Shown here: positions 25,344 to 33,856 of the stretch, piece by piece
Layout: every line of letters starts with the position of its first letter
How positions within the stretch are numbered: the first letter of the stretch is position 1
NCBI GenBank assembly: GCA_964623635.1
Contig: CAZUUA010000009.1
Location: 7,773-71,772, forward strand
DNA: 64,000 nt
Direction: 5' to 3'
Origin: UMGS1696 sp964623635
Lineage (GTDB): Bacteria; Bacillota; Clostridia; Oscillospirales; CAG-272
The notes under the pieces: generated by a model
Told to the model about the DNA's origin: nothing
Databases searched by the model: none
The model's input: the letters and a program-made list of their open reading frames with translations, nothing else
Program-made: the position numbers and the translations under genes

Positions 25344-25703
25344 TTAGAACTGCAGACCAGCTTCTCTGGCGCCAGCAGCCAGTTCCGATACACGTCCGTG
25401 ATAAATATAACCACCGCGGTCGAATACCACAGTGTCGATCCCCTTAGCCTTAGCCCGTTCAGCGATCATCTGGCCAACCTTCTTAGCGGCTTCCTTGTTG
25501 CTGCCGATGCCTTCAAAGCCCTTTTCCGTAGAGGATGCGGCGCACAGGGTGATACCCTTTACGTCGTCAATGATCTGTGCATAAATGTGTGCATTGGAAC
25601 GGTAAACAGCGAGACGGGGACGTTCGGTAGTACCAGCCACCTTTGCACGAACTCTTGCATGTCTCTTAAGACGCTGCGCGTTCTTATCTTTCTTTGCAAC
25701 CAT
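25344..25703 (-). CDS. rplR: 50S ribosomal protein L18
   Basis: A 119-residue L18 (RHARVRAKVAGTTERPRLAVYRSNAHIYAQIIDD, FDRGGYIYHGRVSELAAGARE), a 5S rRNA binder. It starts 18 nt after rplF and is followed by a long structured spacer. Confidence 0.98.
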   Translation of the reverse strand: MVAKKDKNAQRLKRHARVRAKVAGTTERPRLAVYRSNAHIYAQIIDDVKGITLCAASSTEKGFEGIGSNKEAAKKVGQMIAERAKAKGIDTVVFDRGGYIYHGRVSELAAGAREAGLQF

Positions 25704-25721
25704 GGGTAACGTCTCCTTTCA

Positions 25722-26261
25722 TTATTTACCGGTCTTACCAGCCTTGCGGCGGATGTGCTCATAGTCGTACTTGATACCCTTGCCATGATAGGGTTCCGGC
25801 GGTCTCTTGGAGCGGATATTCGCTGCCACCTGGCCGCAGTACTGCTTATCAAAGCTCTTAACGATGATGGTGTTGGAATCCGGTACGTCGAAGGTAACCT
25901 TGTCGTCTTCGTTGAAGTAGATGGCATGGGAATGACCAACGTTCAGAACGATACGCTTGCCTTCCTTAGCAACTCTGTAACCAACGCCAACGATCTCCAG
26001 CTTCTTCTCGTAGCCCTTGGAAACACCTTCGATCATGTTGTTGATCAGGGTTCTGGTCAGACCATGGAGAGCACGGTTTTCAGCTTCGTCGTCAGGACGG
26101 GCAACGGTCACAACAGCGCCGTCTACTGCTACAGTCATAGCAGCAGGAGCATTGTAGGTCAGGGTACCCTTGGGGCCCTTTACGGTGATGAGATTATTGT
26201 CGCCCACAGTCACGGTAACACCAGCGGGTACCGCAATGGGAGCTCTACCAATTCTAGACAT
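25722..26261 (-). CDS. rplF: 50S ribosomal protein L6
   Basis: A 179-residue L6 with MSRIGRAPIAVPAGVTV and the C-terminal signature PEPYHGKGIKYDYEHIRRKAGKTGK. Binds 23S rRNA near the sarcin-ricin loop. 18 nt after rpsH. Confidence 0.98.
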   Translation of the reverse strand: MSRIGRAPIAVPAGVTVTVGDNNLITVKGPKGTLTYNAPAAMTVAVDGAVVTVARPDDEAENRALHGLTRTLINNMIEGVSKGYEKKLEIVGVGYRVAKEGKRIVLNVGHSHAIYFNEDDKVTFDVPDSNTIIVKSFDKQYCGQVAANIRSKRPPEPYHGKGIKYDYEHIRRKAGKTGK

Positions 26262-26279
26262 TCTGTACCTCCCTTTCTC

Positions 26280-26678
26280 TTACCAGACAAAAGCGAGGAT
26301 CTCGCCGCCTACGTTTTCCCGTCTTGCCTTCTTGTCGGTCATGATACCCTTGGAGGTAGAAACGATGGCGATACCCAGACCGTTCATTACCTTGGGCATA
26401 TCTTCGGAGTTGGAGTAGATCCGAAGACCCGGCTTAGAAACACGGCGCAGACCATGGATAACCTTCTGCTTGCCTGCTTCATACTTCAGAGTGATACGGA
26501 TGATACCCTGCTTGCCGTCTTCAATGACCTGCACGCCCTTGATGTAACCTTCAGCCAGCAGAATGTCTGCGATGGCCTTCTTCATATTGGAAGCGGGAAC
26601 ATCAACGGTTTCGTGCTTTGCGTTATTCGCATTTCTGATTCTGGTCAGCATATCGGCGATAACGTCAGAAATCTGCAT
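26280..26678 (-). CDS. rpsH: 30S ribosomal protein S8
   Basis: A 132-residue S8: DVIADMLTRIRNANNAKHETVDVPAS and the C-terminal GLGIAIVSTSKGIMTDKKARRENVGGEILAFVW. ATG 26676-26678 is used; the frame extends upstream without family support. In E. coli S8 represses the spc operon; a corresponding site was not identified here. Confidence 0.97.
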   Translation of the reverse strand: MQISDVIADMLTRIRNANNAKHETVDVPASNMKKAIADILLAEGYIKGVQVIEDGKQGIIRITLKYEAGKQKVIHGLRRVSKPGLRIYSNSEDMPKVMNGLGIAIVSTSKGIMTDKKARRENVGGEILAFVW

Positions 26679-26914
26679 TTTTGTATTCCTCCTGTCATGC
26701 AAGTAAATAAAGTCTTGCTGCCCCATAGTTCTGGAAAGAGCAAGACCTGCCGCTCTCCCCAGCTTTATGTGGCCGCTCACCAACGGTTAAAGCCGAGCGA
26801 AGGAGACCCTTCATCCAAGCTTTCCTATTGGTGCGGAACGTATATCAAATGAGGATTTCTCCCCAAATGAGCAATAGTTAGTATAGCGAGACCAAATATG
26901 GTCTAGCTATCAAC
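26679..26914 (-). other. 236-nt structured spacer between rpsN and rpsH
   Basis: No gene. ATAGC-G-AGACC-AAATAT-GGTCT-A-GCTAT (26882-26909) lies just after the rpsN stop, and GTCTTGC/GCAAGAC (26712-26746) is a second perfect 7-bp helix near rpsH. Confidence 0.5.
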
Positions 26915-27100
26915 TTACCAAGATGCCTTACGAACACCCGGGATTTCGCCCTTGTAAGCCAGCTCACGGAAGCAGATACGGCAGATACCGTACTTGCGGA
27001 GGTAGGCATGGGGGCGACCGCAGATCTTGCAGCGATTGTACTCACGAGTGGAGAACTTCTGCTTCTTCTGCTGCTTGAGGATCATAGATGTTTTAGCCAT
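26915..27100 (-). CDS. rpsN: 30S ribosomal protein S14, zinc type
   Basis: A 61-residue S14 of the short zinc-binding form: CKICGRPHAYLRKYGICRIC supplies the four cysteines. 17 nt after rplE. Confidence 0.98.
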   Translation of the reverse strand: MAKTSMILKQQKKQKFSTREYNRCKICGRPHAYLRKYGICRICFRELAYKGEIPGVRKASW

Positions 27101-27117
27101 TGTTACTCTCCCTCTTA

Positions 27118-27660
27118 TTACTTAGCGAAGGGTGCGCCCATGAGGGTCAGCATTTCCTTGGCTTCAGCGTCAGTGTTAGCGGTGGTTACAAAGCAGATGT
27201 CCATACCACGGATCTTGTCTACCTTGTCGTATTCGATTTCAGGGAAGATCAGCTGTTCCTTCAGACCCAGGGCATAGTTGCCACGGCCGTCGAATGCGTC
27301 GGGGTTGATACCCTTGAAGTCACGCACTCTGGGCAGAGCGAAGTTGAACAGTCTGTCCATGAATTCGTACATCTTCTCGCCACGGAGAGTTACCTTTACG
27401 CCGATCTTCATGCCTTCACGCAGCTTGAAGTTGGCGACGGATTTCTTTGCGTAGGTCGGAACGGGCTTCTGACCAGTGATAGCAGCCAGGTCGGCGATAA
27501 TGGAATCGATCACCTTGCTGTTTTCCTTGGCATCACCAGCACCAACGTTGATAACGATCTTATCAAACTTCGGAATCTGCATTACGCTCTTGTATTCGAA
27601 CTTCTTCATCAGAGCGGGAGCAACTTCAGAAGTGTATAATTCTTTCATTCTTGCAGCCAT
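27118..27660 (-). CDS. rplE: 50S ribosomal protein L5
   Basis: A 180-residue L5 with the MQIPKFDKIVINVGAGDAKENSK segment and C-terminal EIEYDKVDKIRGMDICFVTTANTDAEAKEML. It binds 5S rRNA and contacts P-site tRNA. 14 nt after rplX. Confidence 0.98.
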   Translation of the reverse strand: MAARMKELYTSEVAPALMKKFEYKSVMQIPKFDKIVINVGAGDAKENSKVIDSIIADLAAITGQKPVPTYAKKSVANFKLREGMKIGVKVTLRGEKMYEFMDRLFNFALPRVRDFKGINPDAFDGRGNYALGLKEQLIFPEIEYDKVDKIRGMDICFVTTANTDAEAKEMLTLMGAPFAK

Positions 27661-27674
27661 CGTACACCTCCGAA

Positions 27675-27992
27675 TTACAGCTCAGCGCCGCACTTAACGC
27701 AGACGCGGGTTTTCTTGTCGCCGTCGATCTTATGAGCGGCACGGGTAGCCTTCTTGCACTTCTCGCAGTACAGCTGGACCTTAGAAGCGTACATAGCGCC
27801 TTCTACTTCCAGGATACCACCGTTTTCCTTCGGCGGACGAGGCTTCATGTGCTTCTTCACCAGATTGATGCCGTTCACAATGACCTTGCCTTCCTTGGGG
27901 GAAACTTCTACTACTTTACCGGTCTTGCCCTTATCGTCGCCGGAGATCACGATGACCATGTCACCCGTCTTTACATGAAGCTTCTTATTCAT
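27675..27992 (-). CDS. rplX: 50S ribosomal protein L24
   Basis: A 105-residue L24: KOW motif HVKTGDMVIVISGDDKGKTGKV, then KKHMKPRPPKENGGILEVEG. The C-terminal half holds CEKC...CVKCG cysteine pairs that could bind zinc. An assembly initiator at the 23S 5' end. Confidence 0.98.
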   Translation of the reverse strand: MNKKLHVKTGDMVIVISGDDKGKTGKVVEVSPKEGKVIVNGINLVKKHMKPRPPKENGGILEVEGAMYASKVQLYCEKCKKATRAAHKIDGDKKTRVCVKCGAEL

Positions 27993-28007
27993 ATCATTCT
28001 ACCTCCA

Positions 28008-28376
28008 TTAAAGAACTTCGGGTGCCAGAGACAGGATCTTGGTGTAGTCGTGTTCACGCAGTTCACGTGCTACAGGCCCAAAAATACGAGTCCCCTTGGG
28101 GTTCTTGTCTTCGTTGATGATAACAGCTGCGTTCTCATCGAACTTGATGTAGGAACCATCGGCTCTGCGGAGCCCCTTTGCGGTTCTTACGACAACTGCC
28201 TTCACAACGTCGCCTTTCTTTACAACTCCACCGGGAGCTGCCTTCTTTACGGCGCAGACTACTACATCACCAATGCTGGCATAGCGTCTGCCGGTGCCGC
28301 CGAGAACACGGATGCACATCAGTTCCTTGGCACCGGTGTTGTCAGCCACCTTCATTAAGGATTGCTGCTGAATCAT
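28008..28376 (-). CDS. rplN: 50S ribosomal protein L14
   Basis: A 122-residue L14 with MIQQQSLMKVADNTGAKELMCIRVLGG and the C-terminal GPVARELREHDYTKILSLAPEVL. First gene after a 433-nt spacer, so it may depend on read-through or on an element in that spacer. Confidence 0.98.
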   Translation of the reverse strand: MIQQQSLMKVADNTGAKELMCIRVLGGTGRRYASIGDVVVCAVKKAAPGGVVKKGDVVKAVVVRTAKGLRRADGSYIKFDENAAVIINEDKNPKGTRIFGPVARELREHDYTKILSLAPEVL

Positions 28377-28809
28377 TTTTTCTTTCCTCCAGTTAGTGTA
28401 GGACGCTCGTAGGGGAAACGGGTCGCTTCTTGTAAAAAGCTTGGCAAAAACTTTTGGGAAAGGTCAAGCATCCCATTTAGTTAGCCTAAATCCGGGGTGC
28501 CCAGCCATATCGTACCTGCGTATCCGTCCAAGGGTAACGCCTATCCAACTTCGTGGACGTATGCCCTCGAAGTAGCCCGGCGGAGCCTCAGTTAGGGTGC
28601 TCATGTACGTTTCGTTTTTTACCGTTTTACGTTATCCAAATTCCTACGATTCGTCATAGATCAGGAGTACACCGGGGGAGAGTTCGTGCGACCAAAGGGT
28701 GTCAAAGAAGGGTTTTGGTCCCTGCCAGCTGACCCCTGCTCCGCACGCTTGTCTCCCGGTTTCTCTGCAATCTTTTACCTTGTATGTGTTGAGTCTCTCG
28801 GACTAAATA
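28377..28809 (-). other. 433-nt structured spacer between rpsQ and rplN
   Basis: No gene. At 28672-28759 three helices stack on the minus strand: GGGAGA/TCTCCC, CGTGC/GCACG and GACCAAA/TTTGGTC, with a side helix GGTC/GACC. A block ATTTAGGCTAACTAAATGG at 28473-28491 recurs in the rplR-rpsE spacer, and GGAATTTGGATAACG near 28628-28645 resembles part of the rpoA-rplQ spacer. These genes are normally adjacent. Confidence 0.6.
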
Positions 28810-29070
28810 TTACTTAGCCTTTTCGATGACTCTAACCAGTCTCCATCTCTTCGTCTTGGAGAGAGGTCTGGTCTCCATCAGCTCAACTCTGTCGCCAACA
28901 CCGCATTCGTTGTTTTCGTCATGAGCGTGGAGCTTGATGGTGCGCTTGATGATCTTGCCATAGGTGGGGTGCTTTACATGGTCTTCGATGGCGACAACGA
29001 TAGTCTTGTCCATTTTGTCGCTAACGACCATACCCACTCTGGTCTTTCTGAGTGCGCGTTCTACTGCCAT
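28810..29070 (-). CDS. rpsQ: 30S ribosomal protein S17
   Basis: An 86-residue S17 with RKTRVGMVVSDKMDKTIVVAIEDHVKHPTYGK and GDRVELMETRPLSKTKRWRLVRVIEKAK. 12 nt after rpmC. Confidence 0.98.
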   Translation of the reverse strand: MAVERALRKTRVGMVVSDKMDKTIVVAIEDHVKHPTYGKIIKRTIKLHAHDENNECGVGDRVELMETRPLSKTKRWRLVRVIEKAK

Positions 29071-29082
29071 GTCGTTTCCCCC

Positions 29083-29271
29083 TTATGCCTTCTTCTCGGA
29101 GATGATGGTCATCACACGAGCGATTTCCTTCTTGGTTTCCTTAATCTTGTGGGGATTTTCAAGCTGATTGATAGCGAGCTGAAAACGGAGATTAAAGAGT
29201 TCGGACTTCAGCGACTCGAGCATGGATTCGAGCTCTTCGCCAGACTTGTTTCTGAGTTCATTTGCCTTCAC
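29083..29271 (-). CDS. rpmC: 50S ribosomal protein L29
   Basis: A 62-residue helical-hairpin L29 (MKANELRNKSGEELESMLES, LRFQLAINQLENPHKIKETKKEIARV). It forms part of the exit-tunnel docking site. Separated by 3 nt from rplP. Confidence 0.98.
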   Translation of the reverse strand: MKANELRNKSGEELESMLESLKSELFNLRFQLAINQLENPHKIKETKKEIARVMTIISEKKA

Positions 29272-29274
29272 AGC

Positions 29275-29706
29275 TTAACCCTCCACTTCATTTTCCAGTT
29301 GTTCCTTGGTAGCGAAGCGGCACTTGATGGGCAGCTTATGCATAGCAAGACGCATAGCTTCTCTGGCTGCTTCCTCCGGGATACCACCCATTTCGAACAT
29401 CACTCTGCCCGGCTTCACAACGGCTACCCAGTATTCCGGGGAACCCTTACCGGAACCCATACGAGTTTCAGCAGGCTTTTCGGTGATGGGCTTGTCGGGG
29501 AAGATCTTGATCCATACCTGACCGCCACGCTTTACGTAACGGGTCATGGCGATACGGGCTGCTTCGATCTGGTTTGCGGTGATCCAAGCGGGCTCGGTAG
29601 CAACAAGGCCGAATTCGCCGTTGGTGATCTTGTTACCTCTCAGAGCCTTACCGGTGAGACGCCCTCTATGCACGCGTCTGTATTTTTCTCTCTTAGGTCT
29701 CAGCAT
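29275..29706 (-). CDS. rplP: 50S ribosomal protein L16
   Basis: A 143-residue L16 with MLRPKREKYRRVHRGRLTGKALRGNKI and RMGSGKGSPEYWVAVVKPGRVMFE. 15 nt after rpsC. Confidence 0.98.
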   Translation of the reverse strand: MLRPKREKYRRVHRGRLTGKALRGNKITNGEFGLVATEPAWITANQIEAARIAMTRYVKRGGQVWIKIFPDKPITEKPAETRMGSGKGSPEYWVAVVKPGRVMFEMGGIPEEAAREAMRLAMHKLPIKCRFATKEQLENEVEG

Positions 29707-29721
29707 TATTGAGCGCCTCCT

Positions 29722-30552
29722 TTACTGTTCTTTTGCGGGAGCTGCCGCTCTGGGAGCTCTCGGGGGTCTGCCTTCGTTGCGAGGAGCACCGTCACGGTTG
29801 CCACGGAAGGGACGATCGCCGCCTCTTCTGTCACCGTCTCTGCGGTCTCTTCTCTGACCATCTCTGCGGTCTCTTCTCTGGGGCTTTCTTTCTTCGGCAG
29901 CAGCGGCAGTGCGAGCTACTTCAGACAGCACTTCACCCTTGTAGATCCAAACCTTAACGCCGATCTTACCGTAGGTGGTGTTGGCTTCCCAGAAACCGTA
30001 GTCGATGTCAGCACGCAGGGTCTGCAGCGGAATGGTACCTTCGTGGTAGTGCTCGGTTCTGGCGATTTCAGCACCAGCCAGACGACCGGACAGGCACACC
30101 TTGATACCCTTTGCACCCAGCTTCATGGTGCGGGAGATCGCCTGCTTCATAGCCCGACGGAAGGATGCACGCTTTTCCAGCTGAGCAGCGATGGATTCAG
30201 CAACCAGCTGTGCGTTCATATCGATGGGCTTTTCTTCGATCACGTTTACAACAACAGGAGCGTTCACGATCTTTTCGATCTCCATACGGAGAGAATCGAT
30301 CTCGGAGCCACCCTTACCGATGACCATACCGGGCTTAGCGCAGTGGATGAACACTCTCACCTTGCCGGTGTTGTCTCTTTCGATCTCGATCTTGGGGATA
30401 CCAGCGAGGAAAAGCTTCTTCTTCAGGTATTCTCTGACCTTGTAGTCCTGTACGAGAACATCGCCGAACTTTTCATCAGAGGCATACCATCTGGAATCCC
30501 AGTTTTTGATTACGCCGACACGAAGGCCGTGCGGATTCACTTTCTGTCCCAT
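29722..30552 (-). CDS. rpsC: 30S ribosomal protein S3 with Arg-rich tail
   Basis: A 276-residue S3, longer than the usual 210-230. The KH domain (KPGMVIGKGGSEIDSLRMEIEKI) and the C-terminal domain (YGFWEANTTYGKIGVKVWIYKGEVL) are normal. From about residue 222 there is a disordered extension built of RRD/RRDG/RRGGDR repeats then PRNEGRPPRAPRAAAPAKEQ. S3 sits at the mRNA entry pore and has helicase activity; the tail could contact RNA there, which is inference. Confidence 0.96.
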   Translation of the reverse strand: MGQKVNPHGLRVGVIKNWDSRWYASDEKFGDVLVQDYKVREYLKKKLFLAGIPKIEIERDNTGKVRVFIHCAKPGMVIGKGGSEIDSLRMEIEKIVNAPVVVNVIEEKPIDMNAQLVAESIAAQLEKRASFRRAMKQAISRTMKLGAKGIKVCLSGRLAGAEIARTEHYHEGTIPLQTLRADIDYGFWEANTTYGKIGVKVWIYKGEVLSEVARTAAAAEERKPQRRDRRDGQRRDRRDGDRRGGDRPFRGNRDGAPRNEGRPPRAPRAAAPAKEQ

Positions 30553-30567
30553 GTTACGACTGCCTCC

Positions 30568-30903
30568 TTACTCTTTTTCTGCAACAGCCACGGTGATATG
30601 GCTGGTTCTCTTGAGGATCCGGTCAGCGGAGCCCTTGCCGCGAGGCATGATCCGCTTCAGGGTCATACCGGGGCAAACGAAGCATTCGGAAACGTACAGC
30701 TTCTCAGGATCCATATTGAAATTGTTTTCAGCGTCTGCAGCCACCTTGTTCAGCAGCTTCAGAACGGGTTCGCAAGCGGCCTTGGGGGTATTCTTCAGAA
30801 TACCAACAGCCACTGCGTAGTCCTTCCCACGGATCAGATCCAGGACGATCTGGACCTTGCGAGGGGAGATACGGATGTGTTTCTGCGTAGACTTAGATTC
30901 CAT
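30568..30903 (-). CDS. rplV: 50S ribosomal protein L22
   Basis: A 111-residue L22 (MESKSTQKHIRISPRKVQIV, FVCPGMTLKRIMPRGKGSADRILKRTSHI) that lines the exit tunnel. ATG 30901-30903 gives the family N-terminus; an in-frame ATG at 30927 overlaps the rpsS stop (TAATG). Confidence 0.97.
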   Translation of the reverse strand: MESKSTQKHIRISPRKVQIVLDLIRGKDYAVAVGILKNTPKAACEPVLKLLNKVAADAENNFNMDPEKLYVSECFVCPGMTLKRIMPRGKGSADRILKRTSHITVAVAEKE

Positions 30904-30926
30904 GTTACTTTCTGTCCCCTTTCGCA

Positions 30927-31208
30927 TTATTTACCGTTGTTGGAAGTCTTGGAACCTGCGTGACCCTTGAAGGTTCTGGTAGGAGCAAATTCACCGAACT
31001 TGTGACCTACCATATCTTCGGTAACGTACACCGGGATGTGACGCTTGCCATCGTGAACGGCAACGGTGTGACCAACAAATTCCGGGAAGATGGTGGAGGC
31101 TCTAGACCAGGTCTTGAGCACCTTCTTTTCGCCTTTTTCGTTCATCTGGCAAACTCTCTGATAGAGCTTTTCTTCGATAAACGGTGCCTTTTTCAAACTT
31201 CTGCTCAT
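30927..31208 (-). CDS. rpsS: 30S ribosomal protein S19
   Basis: A 93-residue S19 (MSRSLKKAPFIEEKLYQRV, WSRASTIFPEFVGHTVAVHDGKRHIPVYVTEDMVGHKFGEFAPTR). 19 nt after rplB. Confidence 0.98.
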   Translation of the reverse strand: MSRSLKKAPFIEEKLYQRVCQMNEKGEKKVLKTWSRASTIFPEFVGHTVAVHDGKRHIPVYVTEDMVGHKFGEFAPTRTFKGHAGSKTSNNGK

Positions 31209-31227
31209 TTAATTGTTGCCTCCTTCC

Positions 31228-32058
31228 TTATTTGCTGTTTCTGCGCTTCACGATCATCTTATCGGTTCTGGCCTTCTTATTTCTGGTCTTATAACCCAGA
31301 GCAGGCTTGCCCCAAGGCGTAACCGGGCCGGGACGACCGATGGGAGAACGACCTTCACCACCACCATGCGGGTGATCGCAGGGGTTCATGACGGAACCAC
31401 GAACGGTGGGACGGATGCCCTTATGACGGGTCTTACCGGCCTTACCGACCTTCACGGTGTCATGCTCGACGTTGCCCACCTGACCGATGGTCGCAACGCA
31501 GTCCTTACGGATATAACGCATTTCGCCGGAGGGCAGACGAACCATAACCAGGTCGCCTTCCTTACCCATTACCTGGGCCTGTGCACCGGCTGCACGAACC
31601 AGCTGACCGCCCTTTCCGGGAGACAGCTCGATGTTGTGTACGAAAGTACCATCGGGAATGTTGGCAAGCGGCAGGGTGTTACCAACCACGATGTCGGCGT
31701 CTGCACCGGTGTACAGAACCTGACCATCGGTCAGACCGGCAGGAGCCAGGATGTAGCTCTTCTTGCCTTCGGTATCCTGCAGCAGTGCGATGTAGGCGGT
31801 ACGGTTGGGGTCATATTCCACACCCACAACGGTCTTGGCCAGCTCGGACTGACGCTTGAAGTCGATGATACGATACTTCTGACGGTTTCCGCCGCCCTTG
31901 TGACGAACGGTGATGCGGCCATAGCTGTTACGACCGGCATTCTTCTTCTTGACAGCCAGCAGACTCTTTTCGGGGGTGAACTTGGTGATTTCCTCGAAGG
32001 AGGGAACGGTCATGTGTCTTCTCGACGGAGTAGTCGGCTTATACTTGATCGTAGGCAT
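31228..32058 (-). CDS. rplB: 50S ribosomal protein L2
   Basis: A 276-residue L2 with the peptidyl-transferase-associated GSVMNPCDHPHGGGEGRSPIGRPGPVTPWGKPALGYKTR segment, including the conserved His. ATG 32056-32058 (MPTIKYKPTTPSRRHM) is chosen over a longer frame that has no family match. Confidence 0.98.
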   Translation of the reverse strand: MPTIKYKPTTPSRRHMTVPSFEEITKFTPEKSLLAVKKKNAGRNSYGRITVRHKGGGNRQKYRIIDFKRQSELAKTVVGVEYDPNRTAYIALLQDTEGKKSYILAPAGLTDGQVLYTGADADIVVGNTLPLANIPDGTFVHNIELSPGKGGQLVRAAGAQAQVMGKEGDLVMVRLPSGEMRYIRKDCVATIGQVGNVEHDTVKVGKAGKTRHKGIRPTVRGSVMNPCDHPHGGGEGRSPIGRPGPVTPWGKPALGYKTRNKKARTDKMIVKRRNSK

Positions 32059-32078
32059 TGTTATGTTCTCCCTTCTTC

Positions 32079-32375
32079 TTAGTTCATACCTTCGAAGAAC
32101 TCGATGGTTTCGGAATCGGCAGTCAGCGTCACAATGGCTTTCTTCCATGCGGCGGTCTTACCGGGAACGTAACGAACTCTTCTGGTCTTGGGCTTCATGT
32201 TCATGGTGTTGACGCTCTTCACCTTGGTGCCCTTGAACATAGCTTCCACAGCGGCAGCGATCTCAGGCTTGGTGGCGTTCTTGGCAACTTCAAAGGAGTA
32301 CTTCTTGTCGGCCACGCCGTCCATGGACTTTTCGGTGATGAGGGGTCTGATGATGATATCCTGTACGAATTTCAT
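32079..32375 (-). CDS. rplW: 50S ribosomal protein L23
   Basis: A 98-residue L23 (IIIRPLITEKSMDGVADKKYSFEVAKNATKPEIAAAVEAMFK), docking site for SRP and trigger factor at the tunnel exit. Its start overlaps the rplD stop by one base. Confidence 0.98.
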   Translation of the reverse strand: MKFVQDIIIRPLITEKSMDGVADKKYSFEVAKNATKPEIAAAVEAMFKGTKVKSVNTMNMKPKTRRVRYVPGKTAAWKKAIVTLTADSETIEFFEGMN

Positions 32376-33001
32376 TATGCGTACACCTCCTCGAGTTTGG
32401 CTACGGCATCCTTAGCGACCACGAAGGCGTTGCAGTTCAGGATATCGTATACGCAAAGGGTGTTTGCCAGGGTGACCTTTACGCCGGGGATGTTGGCAAG
32501 GCTCTTCTGAACCTTTTCATCCACTGCGGGCAGGACCACCAGGGTCTTCTTGTCGGCAGCGCCGATAGCGGAGAGCATGGAAACCATGGTCTTGGTCTTG
32601 AATTCAGCAGCTGCGATAGCGTCCACAACGATCATCTCGCCGCCGGCTACCTTAGCAGAGAGTGCGCTGGTCATAGCGATCCGGCGAACCTTCTTGTTCA
32701 GCTTAGACTTGTACAGACGGGGCTTCGGGCCAAGAGCCACACCACCGTGTGTCCACTGGGGAGCACGGGTAGAACCCTGTCTTGCACGACCGGTACCCTT
32801 CTGTCTCCAGGGCTTCTTACCGCCGCCGGAAACCTCGGTTCTGGTCAGAGTGGACTGGGTACCCTGTCTCTGGTTGCCCAGGTATGCTTTTACTGCCGCA
32901 TGGAGGACAGCACCGTTTACTTCACAGGCAAATACGTTGTCAGCCAGGTTGATGGAACCCACTTCAGCGCCTGCCATGTTTACGATTTTCATTTCGGCCA
33001 T
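32375..33001 (-). CDS. rplD: 50S ribosomal protein L4
   Basis: A 208-residue L4 with the tunnel loop TRTEVSGGGKKPWRQKGTGRARQGSTRAPQWTHGGVALGPKPR. AGGAGG is 8 nt before ATG. In gamma-proteobacteria L4 represses the S10 operon by binding its leader; whether that holds here is unknown. Confidence 0.98.
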   Translation of the reverse strand: MAEMKIVNMAGAEVGSINLADNVFACEVNGAVLHAAVKAYLGNQRQGTQSTLTRTEVSGGGKKPWRQKGTGRARQGSTRAPQWTHGGVALGPKPRLYKSKLNKKVRRIAMTSALSAKVAGGEMIVVDAIAAAEFKTKTMVSMLSAIGAADKKTLVVLPAVDEKVQKSLANIPGVKVTLANTLCVYDILNCNAFVVAKDAVAKLEEVYA

Positions 33002-33021
33002 TTCTTTATCCTCCTTCCGAC

Positions 33022-33654
33022 TTATGCTTTCACGCTGTCACGGATGAAGACGATGGAGCCCTTTGCGCCGGGTACAGCACCCTTTACGGCGATCAGGTTC
33101 TTTTCGGTGTCCACCTTGACAACTTCCAGGTTCAGTACAGTTACCTGTTCGCAACCGTAGTGACCTGCCATTTTCTTGTTCTTGTAGATCTTGGACGGGG
33201 TAGAGTTTGCACCCAGAGAACCGCCCTGGCGATGAACAGGACCGCCACCATGGCTCATTCTCTTGATGGCGAAGTTCCATCTCTTCACAACGCCGGCGTA
33301 ACCGTGACCCTTGGTGATACCGGTAATGTCGACCTTATCGCCAGCAGCGAAGGTATCGGCGGCTATCACGTCTCCGAGGTTCAGGTTGTCGATGTCGTCC
33401 AGACGGAATTCCTTCAGGTGTCTTCTTACGGAAACGCCTGCCTTCTTGTAGTGACCGGCCATGGGCTTGTTCACCAGCTTCTCACGGATCTCGCCGAAAG
33501 CCAGCTGTACGGCATTGTAGCCGTCGGTCTCTACGGTCTTCTTCTGGGTAATGGGGCAGGGACCGGCTTCGATTACGGTTACCGGGATCACCTGGCCATT
33601 TTCTGCAAAGATCTGGGTCATGCCCAGCTTCTTTCCGATGATGCCTTTTTTCAT
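33022..33654 (-). CDS. rplC: 50S ribosomal protein L3
   Basis: A 210-residue L3 (MKKGIIGKKLGMTQIFAENG, FAIKRMSHGGGPVHRQGGSLGANSTPSKIYKNKKMAGHYG). It shapes the peptidyl-transferase centre. It follows rpsJ after a 202-nt structured spacer. Confidence 0.98.
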   Translation of the reverse strand: MKKGIIGKKLGMTQIFAENGQVIPVTVIEAGPCPITQKKTVETDGYNAVQLAFGEIREKLVNKPMAGHYKKAGVSVRRHLKEFRLDDIDNLNLGDVIAADTFAAGDKVDITGITKGHGYAGVVKRWNFAIKRMSHGGGPVHRQGGSLGANSTPSKIYKNKKMAGHYGCEQVTVLNLEVVKVDTEKNLIAVKGAVPGAKGSIVFIRDSVKA

Positions 33655-33856
33655 CGTTTTGCCTCCATTTTAAGATAAGGTTATTGGTTGGTCGAGGCTA
33701 TCGCTGTTTTGCGTCAACCTCTCACCAACTTGACCTCGACTGCGCATCAAGCGGCGGAACCGCTCCGCTATGGGTCCGGACGGAGATCCATTCCCATGCT
33801 CTGCTCTGTCACAGTTCTGGTTCAGGTAATAGGGTTTCTCAGCTTCTGTAAGGAAA
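33655..33856 (-). other. 202-nt structured spacer between rpsJ and rplC
   Basis: No gene. GTCGAGG pairs with CCTCGAC (33691-33740) and AGCGG with CCGCT closer to rpsJ. The rpsJ-rplC gap is usually short. Confidence 0.5.
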
